Source of the DNA: Mucilaginibacter sp. SMC90
Lineage (GTDB): Bacteria > Bacteroidota > Bacteroidia > Sphingobacteriales > Sphingobacteriaceae
Length of the DNA: 64,000 nt
Direction of reading: 5' to 3'
Assembly: GCF_022811725.1 (NCBI RefSeq)
Contig: NZ_CP094527.1
Span: 4,278,001-4,342,000 of the forward strand
The notes beneath the pieces are model-generated. The model was not told where the DNA came from. It made no database searches and saw only the letters and a program-made list of their open reading frames with translations. The stretch's first letter is position 1, and every line of letters begins with the position of its first letter. The translations under genes and the position numbers were made by a program. Of this stretch, positions 1 through 8,495 are shown in pieces.

Positions 1-439
1 TATAAACAACAGCGTTGATTTGCTGCGATTTAAAGCAGCCGAAAAGGAGCAGGATATTATGCTTAGCCTGTTGGATGCCCCTACCGAGCTGTTGATAAAC
101 CGGGAAAAAATATGGAGGGTTATCAGCAACCTCATTAGTAATGCCATAAAGTTTAGCCCCAAAGGTGCAGCTATTTACGTAATTGTGAATCAAAAGAACC
201 AGGGGGTTGAAATATGCGTTAAAGATTATGGTATAGGTATTCCTGATAAATTACAGCACCATGTATTTAATATGTTCACCGAAGCTAAACGGCCCGGCAC
301 CGACGGCGAAAAATCATTTGGTTTGGGCCTTTCAATATGCCGGCAAATAATCGAAAAACATAGCGGCAGGATCTGGCTAAAAAGCGATCAAAATAACGGT
401 TCAAGTTTCTACGTATATCTCCCTGCACAGGCTTCATAA
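1..439 (+). CDS. Sensor histidine kinase, C-terminal part (5' end outside window)
   Basis: This is the HATPase_c end of a histidine kinase; the reading frame is open to the first base, so the gene begins upstream. Visible are the N box (NLISNAIKFSP), the G1 box (VKDYGIGIPD) and the G2 box (GEKSFGLGLSICRQII), which bind ATP for autophosphorylation. Over its whole length it closely matches the C-terminus of the kinase at 599-2680, including the stretch LRFKAAEK at the end of the dimerisation region, so the two genes are tandem paralogues. The internal TTG at 20 is not a real start. About 155 nt separate it from the next gene. The input domain and partner cannot be seen. Confidence 0.93.
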   Translation, partial: INNSVDLLRFKAAEKEQDIMLSLLDAPTELLINREKIWRVISNLISNAIKFSPKGAAIYVIVNQKNQGVEICVKDYGIGIPDKLQHHVFNMFTEAKRPGTDGEKSFGLGLSICRQIIEKHSGRIWLKSDQNNGSSFYVYLPAQAS

Positions 440-598
440 TATCAGCTTGCAGGCCCTTTATTTTTTTAAACAGCTCAAAACTTTCATTATAAATAATTAA
501 TTAAAAATATTGGCAAAGGCAGCATGATTTTCTTTGATTTTTTTTATAGTTTACCGTTGTTTTATAACCAACTCTAAACCTGGCTTAATTTTATATTG

Positions 599-2680
599 AT
601 GTTTGTACATAAGGGCTTTAGGCAAATAAGGCGTTTCGGTAGTATACCGGGATATTTGCTTTTTGCTTTTATTTTTCTGACAATCAGTTCATGCCGGCAA
701 AAGCCCAAAGGCTTTCTTTCATCATCAGCATACAATAAAGCTGTTGATACAGCAACTATAATGTACGATAACGGACGTCACAAGGCAGCTGTTGATCATC
801 TTGACTCCGCTTTCCGTCATTCAGATAATCTTGGCTTTAAACAGGTATATAACTACTACTATTTTATTTATACCTATGCTTCTCATGTAAAAAACGACCG
901 AAAAATGGCTTTGCTATATGCCGATAGCATGCTCAATATTTTCGATACTCCGGAAAAAAAACTAAAATTCACCAGCGAATATGGGCAGGCGCATCTTGCT
1001 AAAGGAGATGTATTATTTGATGAACGACGCTATAACGAGGCGTATGGTTATTTTTATGAAGGGAAAGTAATTGCCAATAACAATCTTGATGACTGTACAA
1101 TGGGCGACTACAGTTATCGTATGGGTATGATCCTGTATAAGCAGGAACATTACAGCAGGGCTGCCTCCTATTTCAAGAAAAGCTTTGAAGAAACAACTTC
1201 ATGCGAAGGAAACTTCAATTATTTTTATCGCCGGCAGGAATTATTGAATAACATAGGTTTAAGTTATAGTAAAATGCTGATGAATGACAGCGCTATGTAT
1301 TTTTATAAAACAGCCCTTGATTACATCAACAATAATACTGCAAGATTTAAAGACCGGCCTCAAATGGCTGAGGTATCCAGGGGTGTAGTTTATGGCAATA
1401 TGGCCGATATAAGTATCAGGCAAAAGGACTACAATAAGGCTAAAAATCTGCTTAAAAAAGGCATAGCTATCAATCTGCGAAAAGGGAATGATAATAACGA
1501 TGCGCAATATTCTGAATTAAAGCTTGCTTCAATATATGACAAACAAAACGCCAATGATTCATTATTAAACATCCTTAATATTATCAGGCTCCAGTTTGAT
1601 AGTATCAAAAGCCCCGAAACACGGCAAGACTGGCATTTATTAATGTCAAATTACTTCGAGAAGCAAAATGATCATCAGCAGGCAATGTTTCATTATAAAC
1701 AGTATGATGAGCTAAAGGATACTATAGCAAATGAAAATAAAATACTAAAAGAATCAGATGTAGCCGAACAGGTTAAAAGCCTTGAAAAAGACAATGAATT
1801 TAATAACCTAAAGAAAAACAACGAATTGCAGCACGTTTACCTGAGAGTAACCGTTGTTTTTGCCTTGATGCTCATTATTATTATTTCCCTGGTGTTTTTA
1901 AACTGGCAAAAATCAAAAAAGAATATAAAAACACTCGGAGGCCTTAATAACCAAATAAATCATCAAAACCATCATTTGGAAATTGCACTTAATGATTTAA
2001 AACTCAATAACGAGGAAAAGGACCGCATTTTACGCACCGTTGCCCATGACCTGCGCAACCCCATAGGCGGAATAGCTTCACTTACAGGCGCTATGACAGA
2101 AGAAAACTATAGCGACGAGCAAAAAGAGCTATTAAATATCATCAGGGAAACTTCATTTAACTCCATTGAACTGATTAATGAAATATTGGAAGCCACCGAA
2201 TCTGTTTCCGTCATGTTGAATAAAGAAGCAGTTGAAGTTAATTCGTTATTGAGTAACAGTGTTGAATTGATGCGCTTTAAGGCTGCCGAAAAACAACAAG
2301 TGATCTCGCTTGCCATGTTGAGTTCTCCGTTAGAGATCTGCATTAGCCGCGAAAAAATATGGCGTGTAATCAGTAATCTGATAAGTAACGCCATCAAATT
2401 CAGCCCGGAAGGCTCCGCTATCTTTGTTATGGCCATTGAACGTGAAAAAGAGATCCTGATTTCGGTAAAAGATCACGGCATCGGAATCCCCGATAAGCTA
2501 AAAAGCCAGGTATTCAACATGTTTACAGATGCTAAACGCCCTGGAACATCGGGCGAAAAGTCATTTGGCCTTGGTCTGTCGATATGCAGGCAAATTATTG
2601 AAGAACACAATGGTCAAATCTGGTTTGAGAGCGATACAGAAAATGGTACGTCATTCAAATTTACGCTGCCAAAGGATTAG
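599..2680 (+). CDS. TPR-containing membrane sensor histidine kinase
   Basis: A 693-residue hybrid sensor. The N-terminus is a signal sequence ending in a lipobox-like ISSC (about residues 28-31). It is followed by roughly 350 residues of TPR-like helical repeats, a transmembrane segment at about 411-433, a short coiled coil, HisKA with phospho-acceptor His at about residue 483 (VAHDLRNPIGG), and HATPase_c with N, G1 and G2 boxes. The architecture implies periplasmic TPR sensing and cytoplasmic autophosphorylation. No receiver domain or response regulator lies alongside, so its partner is unknown. ATG 599 is chosen over TTG 596. It is a tandem paralogue of the truncated kinase upstream. The ligand cannot be inferred. 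Confidence 0.93.
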   Translation: MFVHKGFRQIRRFGSIPGYLLFAFIFLTISSCRQKPKGFLSSSAYNKAVDTATIMYDNGRHKAAVDHLDSAFRHSDNLGFKQVYNYYYFIYTYASHVKNDRKMALLYADSMLNIFDTPEKKLKFTSEYGQAHLAKGDVLFDERRYNEAYGYFYEGKVIANNNLDDCTMGDYSYRMGMILYKQEHYSRAASYFKKSFEETTSCEGNFNYFYRRQELLNNIGLSYSKMLMNDSAMYFYKTALDYINNNTARFKDRPQMAEVSRGVVYGNMADISIRQKDYNKAKNLLKKGIAINLRKGNDNNDAQYSELKLASIYDKQNANDSLLNILNIIRLQFDSIKSPETRQDWHLLMSNYFEKQNDHQQAMFHYKQYDELKDTIANENKILKESDVAEQVKSLEKDNEFNNLKKNNELQHVYLRVTVVFALMLIIIISLVFLNWQKSKKNIKTLGGLNNQINHQNHHLEIALNDLKLNNEEKDRILRTVAHDLRNPIGGIASLTGAMTEENYSDEQKELLNIIRETSFNSIELINEILEATESVSVMLNKEAVEVNSLLSNSVELMRFKAAEKQQVISLAMLSSPLEICISREKIWRVISNLISNAIKFSPEGSAIFVMAIEREKEILISVKDHGIGIPDKLKSQVFNMFTDAKRPGTSGEKSFGLGLSICRQIIEEHNGQIWFESDTENGTSFKFTLPKD

Positions 2681-2684
2681 CTGT

Positions 2685-4043
2685 TTATTTTAAAAACTCA
2701 GCATACCATCTGCCAGATGCTTTAACTGTACGTTGCTGGGTTGCATGATCAATGTGGATTAATCCAAAACGCGGATGATATCCCTCGGCCCATTCAAAGT
2801 TATCGGTAAGTGTCCATACAAAATAGCCTTCAATTTTGTGGCCCTCATTTTTCGCCTTTAATACTTGCGCTAAATTATCTTTAAGATATTTAAGCCTTTG
2901 GGGGTCATTTACCTCTCCATCAACAACCTTATCGGGAAAAGCCGATCCATTTTCGGTAATAATGATCTTTTTTATATTAGGATAGGCATCATATTTTTTA
3001 ATCATATGATAAATAGATGGGGGATAAACTTCCCAGCGCATAGCAGTGAGCTCAACACCCCTATTCTCAGCTTTAACCATGCTTGCATGAATATAGGGTG
3101 TGAAAAACGAATATTTTACAATTTCACGTGTGTAATTCTGAATGCCTATAAAATCAAAATCAAAACGCAGCTTATCCTCATCGCCTGGATAAAAATACTT
3201 TTTAAGATCTTTGAGCGCAGGAAGATCATTTGTCGGATATCCCATTCCCAGCAAAGGTTCAATATACAAGCGATTGATCAGTGCATCGGCACGAACGGCA
3301 GCGGCAACATCCCTTGGTTTACTTGTATAGGGTTCAATTTGTGAGCACGAAAATGTTGTACCTATTTGAGCTGTTGACGGTAAAAGTTTTCGCAGTATCC
3401 TTCCCCCCTCAGCAATACTCATGGTAACGTGATGTATTGCAGGTACAAAGTTTTTCATACCGCTGCGCCCTGGTGCATGAATGCCAAAAAAATAACCTGC
3501 CCCAGTAAATACTACAGGCTCATTCATTACCATCCAATGTTTTACCCTGTCGCCAAAATTCTGGGCACAAATGGTAATAAACTCACTAAACCAGTTTATA
3601 GCTTCACGATTTGTCCAACCGCCTTTAAGCTCAAGTACATGTGGCAGGTCCCAATGGTAAACAGTTAACCAAGGCTCAACGCCTTGTTTAATACAATAAT
3701 CAATTATGCGGTTATAATAATCAATACCGGTCTGGTTGATTTCTCCGGAGCCTTCGGGTAAAATGCGGGTCCAGGATACAGAAAAGCGAAAATTTGGAAT
3801 ATTGAGTTCTTTAATGAGGTCGATGTCACGCTCATATAAATTATAAAAATCACATGCGGTTTGCGCATGGTCGCCATTTAGGATCTTTCCTTTTTTAGCT
3901 GTAAAGGTATCCCATATGGATAGTCCTTTTCCGTCGGCGTTGTAAGCTCCCTCTATCTGAAAAGCAGCTGTAGATACGCCCCACTCAAAGTCGTTGCCAA
4001 AAAGATCTTTGCTTAAATGTATTTCCCGGTCAGTAAGTTCCAT
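2685..4043 (-). CDS. bglB: Beta-glucosidase, glycoside hydrolase family 1
   Basis: A 452-residue family 1 glycosidase, the usual length for the family. Both catalytic glutamates are visible: acid/base E175 in VMNEP and nucleophile E364 in ITENG. Other family signatures are FGVSTAAFQIEG-like residues near 21-31 and the C-terminal WTLTDNFEWAEGY. There is no signal peptide, so it should be cytoplasmic, hydrolysing cellobiose or other beta-glucosides after import. It is convergent with the kinase gene (4 nt apart) and no transporter adjoins it. The fold and mechanism are certain; the substrate is inferred from the family and could include beta-galactosides. Confidence 0.93.
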   Translation of the reverse strand: MELTDREIHLSKDLFGNDFEWGVSTAAFQIEGAYNADGKGLSIWDTFTAKKGKILNGDHAQTACDFYNLYERDIDLIKELNIPNFRFSVSWTRILPEGSGEINQTGIDYYNRIIDYCIKQGVEPWLTVYHWDLPHVLELKGGWTNREAINWFSEFITICAQNFGDRVKHWMVMNEPVVFTGAGYFFGIHAPGRSGMKNFVPAIHHVTMSIAEGGRILRKLLPSTAQIGTTFSCSQIEPYTSKPRDVAAAVRADALINRLYIEPLLGMGYPTNDLPALKDLKKYFYPGDEDKLRFDFDFIGIQNYTREIVKYSFFTPYIHASMVKAENRGVELTAMRWEVYPPSIYHMIKKYDAYPNIKKIIITENGSAFPDKVVDGEVNDPQRLKYLKDNLAQVLKAKNEGHKIEGYFVWTLTDNFEWAEGYHPRFGLIHIDHATQQRTVKASGRWYAEFLK

Positions 4044-4336
4044 TAATTTGAGCTACAAAAGCCCAAAAGTGCGATTATATTTATAAATGAAGAATTATAA
4101 GTGATAACTTAATGTATGAACGATGAACGCATACTTTTAAGCATCATCCACTGACGGAAATTAATCAGCAGTTTCGAGATATTGATAATGAATTTCATAA
4201 CCTTATGTTATTTAATTATAAAATAAAGATAACAAGCAGATGTTTGCTGAATATGACAACTATGTTATCTAATTGTTAATCACCATTTTTTTGATACAAA
4301 AATCACTTTGATAATTAGTTGTTATTTTTACGCACC
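4044..4336. other. Divergent intergenic region with an inverted repeat
   Basis: This AT-rich spacer separates the divergent GH1 and DinB genes. It contains an 8-nt inverted repeat, AGATAACA (4227-4234) and TGTTATCT (4263-4270), with a smaller inner repeat (AGCA/TGCT). It could be an operator or a hairpin. A TATTTTTA sequence just upstream of ATG 4337 differs by one base from the TAnnTTTG promoter box. No convincing small ORF was seen. Confidence 0.4.
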
Positions 4337-4804
4337 ATGAAAACTTACGTTATAAAAATGTTTGGTTATAACCTTTTTGCTAACCAGCAAATAATACTGG
4401 CTATGAAAGCAGCTGGCCTACCAGCCATAACCCTGAAATTGATGGGACACTTGCTTGCTGCTGAGCAAACCTGGCTTGAAAGGTGCAAACTTATCCCGCC
4501 ATCTATGTCAAACTCATGGCCCGAAGATGTTACTATTGAACAATGCGAGCAACAGGCAACTGAACATTATGAAGCTTGGATAGCGTTTTTAAACGAATTA
4601 AATGAGGAGGATTTAGACAAGGTTGTGCCATATCATAACTTTGCCGGCGACTATTTTGAAAACCAACTGAGCGATATGGTTACGCAGGTACTTAACCATG
4701 GTACACATACCAGGGCGCAAATTGGGCAGCAATTAAAGTTTGTTGGCGTAAAAACTTTACCTGTTACAGACTATAGTTATTATTTAAGAGCGTTAAACAG
4801 CTAA
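4337..4804 (+). CDS. DinB family protein
   Basis: A 155-residue four-helix-bundle protein of the DinB/YfiT-like superfamily. The typical start (FGYNLFAN), the central GHLLAAEQTWLERC and the C-terminal NHGTHTRAQIGQ are visible; the histidines of these segments usually form a three-His metal site. Members are metal-binding, some act as thiol-dependent transferases, and most have no assigned role. ATG 4337 (MKTYVIK) fits homologues better than TTG 4319. It precedes the lipoprotein/SCO genes by 43 nt and could be cotranscribed with them, but a shared function is not evident. Confidence 0.85.
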   Translation: MKTYVIKMFGYNLFANQQIILAMKAAGLPAITLKLMGHLLAAEQTWLERCKLIPPSMSNSWPEDVTIEQCEQQATEHYEAWIAFLNELNEEDLDKVVPYHNFAGDYFENQLSDMVTQVLNHGTHTRAQIGQQLKFVGVKTLPVTDYSYYLRALNS

Positions 4805-4847
4805 ACATTTAGCATATTTGCCAGGTTTTATCACGCTATCAAAAACC

Positions 4848-5258
4848 ATGAAAAAATATCTATTCGTAGCCGCGGGCTTTGCCTTATTGTTAGGTTGTAC
4901 CGACACCAAAAAACAGGAAAAAGATCTTTTAAACCAGGTAATTGCCATACATGATAAAGTAATGGCCAATGACGAGCAATTGATGAAAAACAAGATGCTG
5001 CTGGATAGCCTGATAAAAAATAATGCTCCAAACATTAATAAAGATACAGCGCAGGTGTATTTAAAACAGGTTGATGATGCCGACAGCGCCATGAGCGACT
5101 GGATGCATAAATTTGATGCAGAAAACAAAGGCAAATCACACCAGCAAATCATCGACTATCTGGAAGCTCAAAAAAAGCTTATCAGCAAAATAGATACTCA
5201 AATTAATACAGCTGTTACAGGCTCAACTAAGTACATCACCCAAATACCCGCCAAATAA
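4848..5258 (+). CDS. Small lipoprotein, first gene of the SCO/cytochrome c operon
   Basis: A 136-residue predicted lipoprotein: MKKYLFVAAGFALLLGC has a clear SPII lipobox (LLGC, Cys17). The mature part is highly charged and helical with coiled-coil character. I cannot assign a biochemical role; similar short helical lipoproteins occur beside SCO genes in related bacteria. ATG 4848 is preferred to TTG 4818 because it begins the signal peptide. Its stop overlaps the SCO start by one base (ATAATG at 5255-5260), so the two are translationally coupled and probably act together in the periplasm. Confidence 0.82.
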   Translation: MKKYLFVAAGFALLLGCTDTKKQEKDLLNQVIAIHDKVMANDEQLMKNKMLLDSLIKNNAPNINKDTAQVYLKQVDDADSAMSDWMHKFDAENKGKSHQQIIDYLEAQKKLISKIDTQINTAVTGSTKYITQIPAK

Positions 5259-5905
5259 TGAGGAAACTATGGATAGGCATTGTAATAATAACGCTTTTTA
5301 ATGCCTGCAAGTCAAATACAAAAACAGCCCTTCCCATTTTGGGTTACAAAACACCGGTAACTAAAACTATTAATGGCAAAACGGTAACTGATACAGAATA
5401 CGCTACTATTCCGCCGTTCAAATTCGTAAACCAGTATGCCGATACAATTACCCAGAAAAATTTAGATGGGAAAATTTATGTGGCCGATTTTTTCTTTACC
5501 ACCTGCCCTTCTATCTGCCCGGTTATGCACCGCAACATGCTTAATGTATACAAGGAGTTTAAGGATGATGATAATTTCAGGATCATTTCGCACACCATCG
5601 ATCCTAAATATGATACTGTGCCTGTGTTAAAACGCTATGCGGATAAATTGGGCATTGCCGGCAATACCTGGTGGTTGTTGCACGGAGAAAAGGGCGATAC
5701 TTATAAAATTGGCAAAAGCTACCTGCAAAGTGTATCCGAAAAAAATCCGAAGGGCGAATATATCCATGATGGTTTTTTCATTTTGATAGATAAACAAAAA
5801 CGCATTCGTGGTACTTATGAAGGTACAGACCCGGCAGAGGTAACCAAGCTTATAGCCGATATCAAAACCCTGAAAGCCGAACCGGATCAAATTGCAGCCA
5901 AATGA
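5258..5905 (+). CDS. SCO1/SenC family copper-binding thioredoxin-fold protein
   Basis: A 215-residue periplasmic protein with an N-terminal lipoprotein-type signal (LFNAC, Cys17). The thioredoxin fold carries the SCO motif TTCPSICP (C83 and C87) and a distal His (H170 in YIHDGFF), the three ligands that bind copper. Family members deliver copper to the CuA site of cytochrome oxidase or act as thiol-disulfide reductases. It overlaps the upstream lipoprotein by 1 nt and the downstream cytochrome by 4 nt (ATGA). No oxidase genes are in view, so a dedicated electron-transfer or copper role is also possible. Confidence 0.92.
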   Translation: MRKLWIGIVIITLFNACKSNTKTALPILGYKTPVTKTINGKTVTDTEYATIPPFKFVNQYADTITQKNLDGKIYVADFFFTTCPSICPVMHRNMLNVYKEFKDDDNFRIISHTIDPKYDTVPVLKRYADKLGIAGNTWWLLHGEKGDTYKIGKSYLQSVSEKNPKGEYIHDGFFILIDKQKRIRGTYEGTDPAEVTKLIADIKTLKAEPDQIAAK

Positions 5906-6318
5906 GGGTCAAAGTAATTGGCGTTATAGCTATCTTGTTAGTTGTAATTGGTGCATCATGCCAAAGCGATGATCAGATTGAGTTTAAACGCTATTATTCT
6001 GCAGGGAGCTTTGTTTATCAGCAGCATTGTCAAAACTGCCATGGTGATAAAGGGCAAGGCCTGTCGGCGCTTATACCACCTTTAACGGATTCAACCTATC
6101 TGAAAAATAATAAAACAGCACTTGCCTGCTTCGTTAAAAATGGTCTAAAAGGCAAGATCACTGTAGCAGGTCGCGCATTTGACGATGAAATGCAAGCTGA
6201 CGATATAGCACCGCTTGAAATTGCTAAAGTGCTTACCTACATTACCAATTCCTTCGGTAATAAAATGGGCACTGTTACCTTGCAACAAGTTCAGGACGAT
6301 TTGAAGAATTGTAAATAA
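5902..6318 (+). CDS. Mono-haem cytochrome c lipoprotein
   Basis: A 138-residue protein with an SPII signal (IGASC, Cys20) and one haem-attachment motif CQNCH (C43, C46, H47) followed by GDKGQG, typical of class I cytochromes c. The end of the domain carries the usual helix (EIAKVLTYITNSFGN). It should be an envelope-anchored electron carrier. It is the last gene of the lipoprotein-SCO-cytochrome operon, with a 4-nt ATGA overlap. No membrane oxidase or dehydrogenase is encoded nearby, so donor and acceptor are unknown. Confidence 0.9.
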   Translation: MRVKVIGVIAILLVVIGASCQSDDQIEFKRYYSAGSFVYQQHCQNCHGDKGQGLSALIPPLTDSTYLKNNKTALACFVKNGLKGKITVAGRAFDDEMQADDIAPLEIAKVLTYITNSFGNKMGTVTLQQVQDDLKNCK

Positions 6319-6334
6319 TTTTCTGTTCATCGAT

Positions 6335-6438
6335 CATAATTGATGGTTCATAACAAGAAAATTGTCATTGGCTATCGTTCTGCCATGATCTATTTTACGA
6401 TGATCTATGAACCTTCAACTATGAACCAAAGTAATTTC
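6335..6438. repeat. Imperfect 'gttcat / atgaacc' repeat segment
   Basis: This stretch between the cytochrome gene and rnpB carries inverted and direct copies of short words (TGTTCATCG, TGGTTCATAAC, CTATGAACC, ACTATGAACC). A related word pattern (ATGGTTCATGACC, ACTATGAACTATGAG) occurs at 28222-28263. It is non-coding and looks like one of the lineage's degenerate intergenic repeat families. Confidence 0.4.
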
Positions 6439-6449
6439 CCTATCTTTAC

Positions 6450-6836
6450 ACCGCAAAACGTTCTATCGCTGCCAACTTGTTTGGCGGAGGAAAGTCCGGG
6501 CAACATAGAGCATCCTGCTTCCTAACGGGAAGGCGCCGGCAGCCGGCGACAGCAAAGTGCCACAGAGAAAATACCGCCCGCTTAGGTGGGTAAGGGTGAA
6601 AACGTGAGGTAAGAGCTCACGGCATAACCGGGCGACCGGCTATGACGGTAAACCTCAGGAGTTGAAAAACCAAATAGGTCCTGAAAGCGGAGTTGCTCGC
6701 TCCCGTATCTGCCGCAAGGCGGGTCGTTAGGATGGGTAGGTTGTTTAAACCTGTTAGTGATAACAGGGCCAGATAAATGATAGAAATTGCCCTTTAACAA
6801 GGCAAAACAGAACCCGGCTTATAGGTTTGCTGCTGT
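6450..6836 (+). ncRNA. rnpB: RNase P RNA component (bacterial class A)
   Basis: The conserved core is plain: GGAGGAAAGTCCGGGC at 6486-6501 (P4 5' strand and CR-I) and ACAGAACCCGGCTTATAGG around 6807-6825 (CR-V and P4 3' strand). The CR-II/III-like segments lie between, including the region near 6596-6660. A P1 pairing is suggested by GCAAA near 6453 and TTTGC near 6826, which sets the ends to within a few bases. The product is the catalytic RNA that matures the 5' ends of tRNAs. It is followed directly by a strong intrinsic terminator. Exact 5' and 3' ends are inferred. Confidence 0.95.
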
Positions 6837-6840
6837 ATAA

Positions 6841-6868
6841 CCCCTTGCTTTTAAGCGAGGGGTTTTTA
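6841..6868 (+). terminator. Intrinsic terminator of rnpB
   Basis: A 10-bp stem CCCCTTGCTT / AAGCGAGGGG (6841-6850 and 6853-6862, one G-U pair, innermost pairs probably open) is followed by TTTTTATTT. Confidence 0.9.
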
Positions 6869-7015
6869 TTTACAGCAATTATTTTCATTAAATTTCAAAA
6901 CGCTGCAAACATTTATCGGTCTTAAACCTTTATTAGCACATTAAAAGTGTTTGTTTTTCTATACAAACCCATATATTAGCAAATAACAATTACTACCGGT
7001 ACATAACTATAAAAC

Positions 7016-8401
7016 ATGGCTAAAATTTTAATAATTGATGATGAGCGGTCGATACGTAACACGCTTCGCGAGATTTTAGAGTATGAGGATTACGAGGTTG
7101 AAGACGTAGATAACGGGGTTGACGGCCTTCAGTTAATTGAAAAAAAAGACTACGACCTGGTGCTGTGCGATATTAAAATGAACCGCATGGATGGCATGGA
7201 AGTACTTACCGAAGGCCTCGCCATTAAACCAGATCTTCCTTTTATCATGATATCAGGCCACGGCACGGTTGAAACCGCTGTAGAGGCCAGCAAAAAAGGC
7301 GCGTTTGACTTTATTTCAAAACCACCCGATCTGAACCGCCTGCTGATCACAGTTCGGAATGCACTTGACAGGGGGAGTTTGGTTGTTGAAGCTAAGGTAC
7401 TTAAACGCAAAGTATCAAAGGTACGCCCTATTTTAGGCGAATCGCAGGCTATAATCAAGATCAAAGAAACTATTGACCGTGTGGCCCCTACCGATGCCCG
7501 CGTGTTGGTTACCGGTGCCAATGGCAGTGGTAAGGAACTGGTTGCACGCTGGTTGCACGAAAAATCAAACCGCTCATCTGCACCTATTATTGAGGTTAAC
7601 TGCGCGGCTATTCCCTCCGAATTAATTGAAAGTGAACTATTCGGTCACGAAAAAGGTTCGTTTACATCAGCCATAAAACAACGTATCGGCAAGTTTGAAT
7701 CTGCAAACGGCGGAACATTGTTCCTGGATGAGATCGGTGATATGAGCCAATCTGCCCAGGCAAAAGTATTACGTGCGCTGCAGGAAAATAAAATAACCCG
7801 TGTTGGTGGAGAAAAAGAAATTGATGTTGATGTACGCGTGGTGGCGGCAACCAACAAAGATTTGCTTAAAGAGATTGAAGCAGGCAATTTCCGTATGGAC
7901 TTGTACCATCGTTTAAGTGTTATACTTATCCACGTACCTCCGCTTATTGAACGTAAAGATGACATCTCTCTGTTAACCCAAAGCTTTTTGGATGAGATTT
8001 GTAATGAATACGGTATGCCGGTTAAAAAGATCTCGGATGCTGCCCTGGAGGCGCTTAAAGCCCTTCCTTGGACGGGCAATATCCGCGAGCTCCGTAATAT
8101 GGTTGAACGCTTGATTATCCTCAGCGATAAAGTGATAACCGATAACGATGTAAGGGCATTCGCTAATCCATCAGCACCGGTTGCAGTTGGGGCAGGCAAC
8201 GCCGCCGCACCGGCACCGCAAACAGATTTTGATCAGTTCAATAACTTTCAGGAATACAAGGATTTTGCCGAACGCGAGTATATCAAATTTAAACTGGAAA
8301 AAAACAACTGGAACGTTTCAAAAACGGCAGATGATATCGATATTCAGCGAAGTCACTTATACAGTAAAATTGAAAAATTCGGCCTGAAACGCGGCGAATA
8401 A
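7016..8401 (+). CDS. NtrC-family response regulator with altered GAFTGA loop
   Basis: A 461-residue protein with three domains. The receiver (1-120) has phospho-acceptor D52 (LVLCDIKMN) and K102. The AAA+ domain (about 140-375) has Walker A GANGSGKE (167-174), Walker B LFLDEIGD (D238, E239) and an arginine-finger region DLYHRLS. A Fis-type helix-turn-helix ends the protein (about 420-459). The loop that normally reads GAFTGA and contacts sigma-54 reads GSFTSA (214-219), so classical sigma-54 activation is doubtful. The receiver implies control by a histidine kinase, none of which is adjacent. It lies 3' of rnpB with its own upstream region and ends at a strong terminator. Confidence 0.92.
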   Translation: MAKILIIDDERSIRNTLREILEYEDYEVEDVDNGVDGLQLIEKKDYDLVLCDIKMNRMDGMEVLTEGLAIKPDLPFIMISGHGTVETAVEASKKGAFDFISKPPDLNRLLITVRNALDRGSLVVEAKVLKRKVSKVRPILGESQAIIKIKETIDRVAPTDARVLVTGANGSGKELVARWLHEKSNRSSAPIIEVNCAAIPSELIESELFGHEKGSFTSAIKQRIGKFESANGGTLFLDEIGDMSQSAQAKVLRALQENKITRVGGEKEIDVDVRVVAATNKDLLKEIEAGNFRMDLYHRLSVILIHVPPLIERKDDISLLTQSFLDEICNEYGMPVKKISDAALEALKALPWTGNIRELRNMVERLIILSDKVITDNDVRAFANPSAPVAVGAGNAAAPAPQTDFDQFNNFQEYKDFAEREYIKFKLEKNNWNVSKTADDIDIQRSHLYSKIEKFGLKRGE

Positions 8402-8425
8402 CATAAACTTTTGAAAATAATTTAA

Positions 8426-8463
8426 AAAGCATCGGTAAATAAGACAACCGATGCTTTTTTTAT
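8426..8463 (+). terminator. Intrinsic terminator after the NtrC-type regulator
   Basis: The stem AAAGCATCGGT / ACCGATGCTTT (8426-8436 and 8447-8457) has a 10-nt loop and is followed by a run of T. Confidence 0.9.
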
Positions 8464-8495
8464 GTTATTATTGTATATCAATAACCTTTAACACC

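Noticed and set aside
6340..6525. A 61-codon plus-strand ORF upstream of and into rnpB
   Set aside because: It runs through the conserved RNase P core and is composed of intergenic repeat words; no coding character.
6900..7015. Sigma-54 promoter ahead of the NtrC-type gene
   Set aside because: No GG-N10-GC element with proper spacing was found.
7645..8199. 184-codon ORF antisense to the NtrC-type gene
   Set aside because: A shadow of a strongly coding frame; composition reflects the reverse complement of a known gene.
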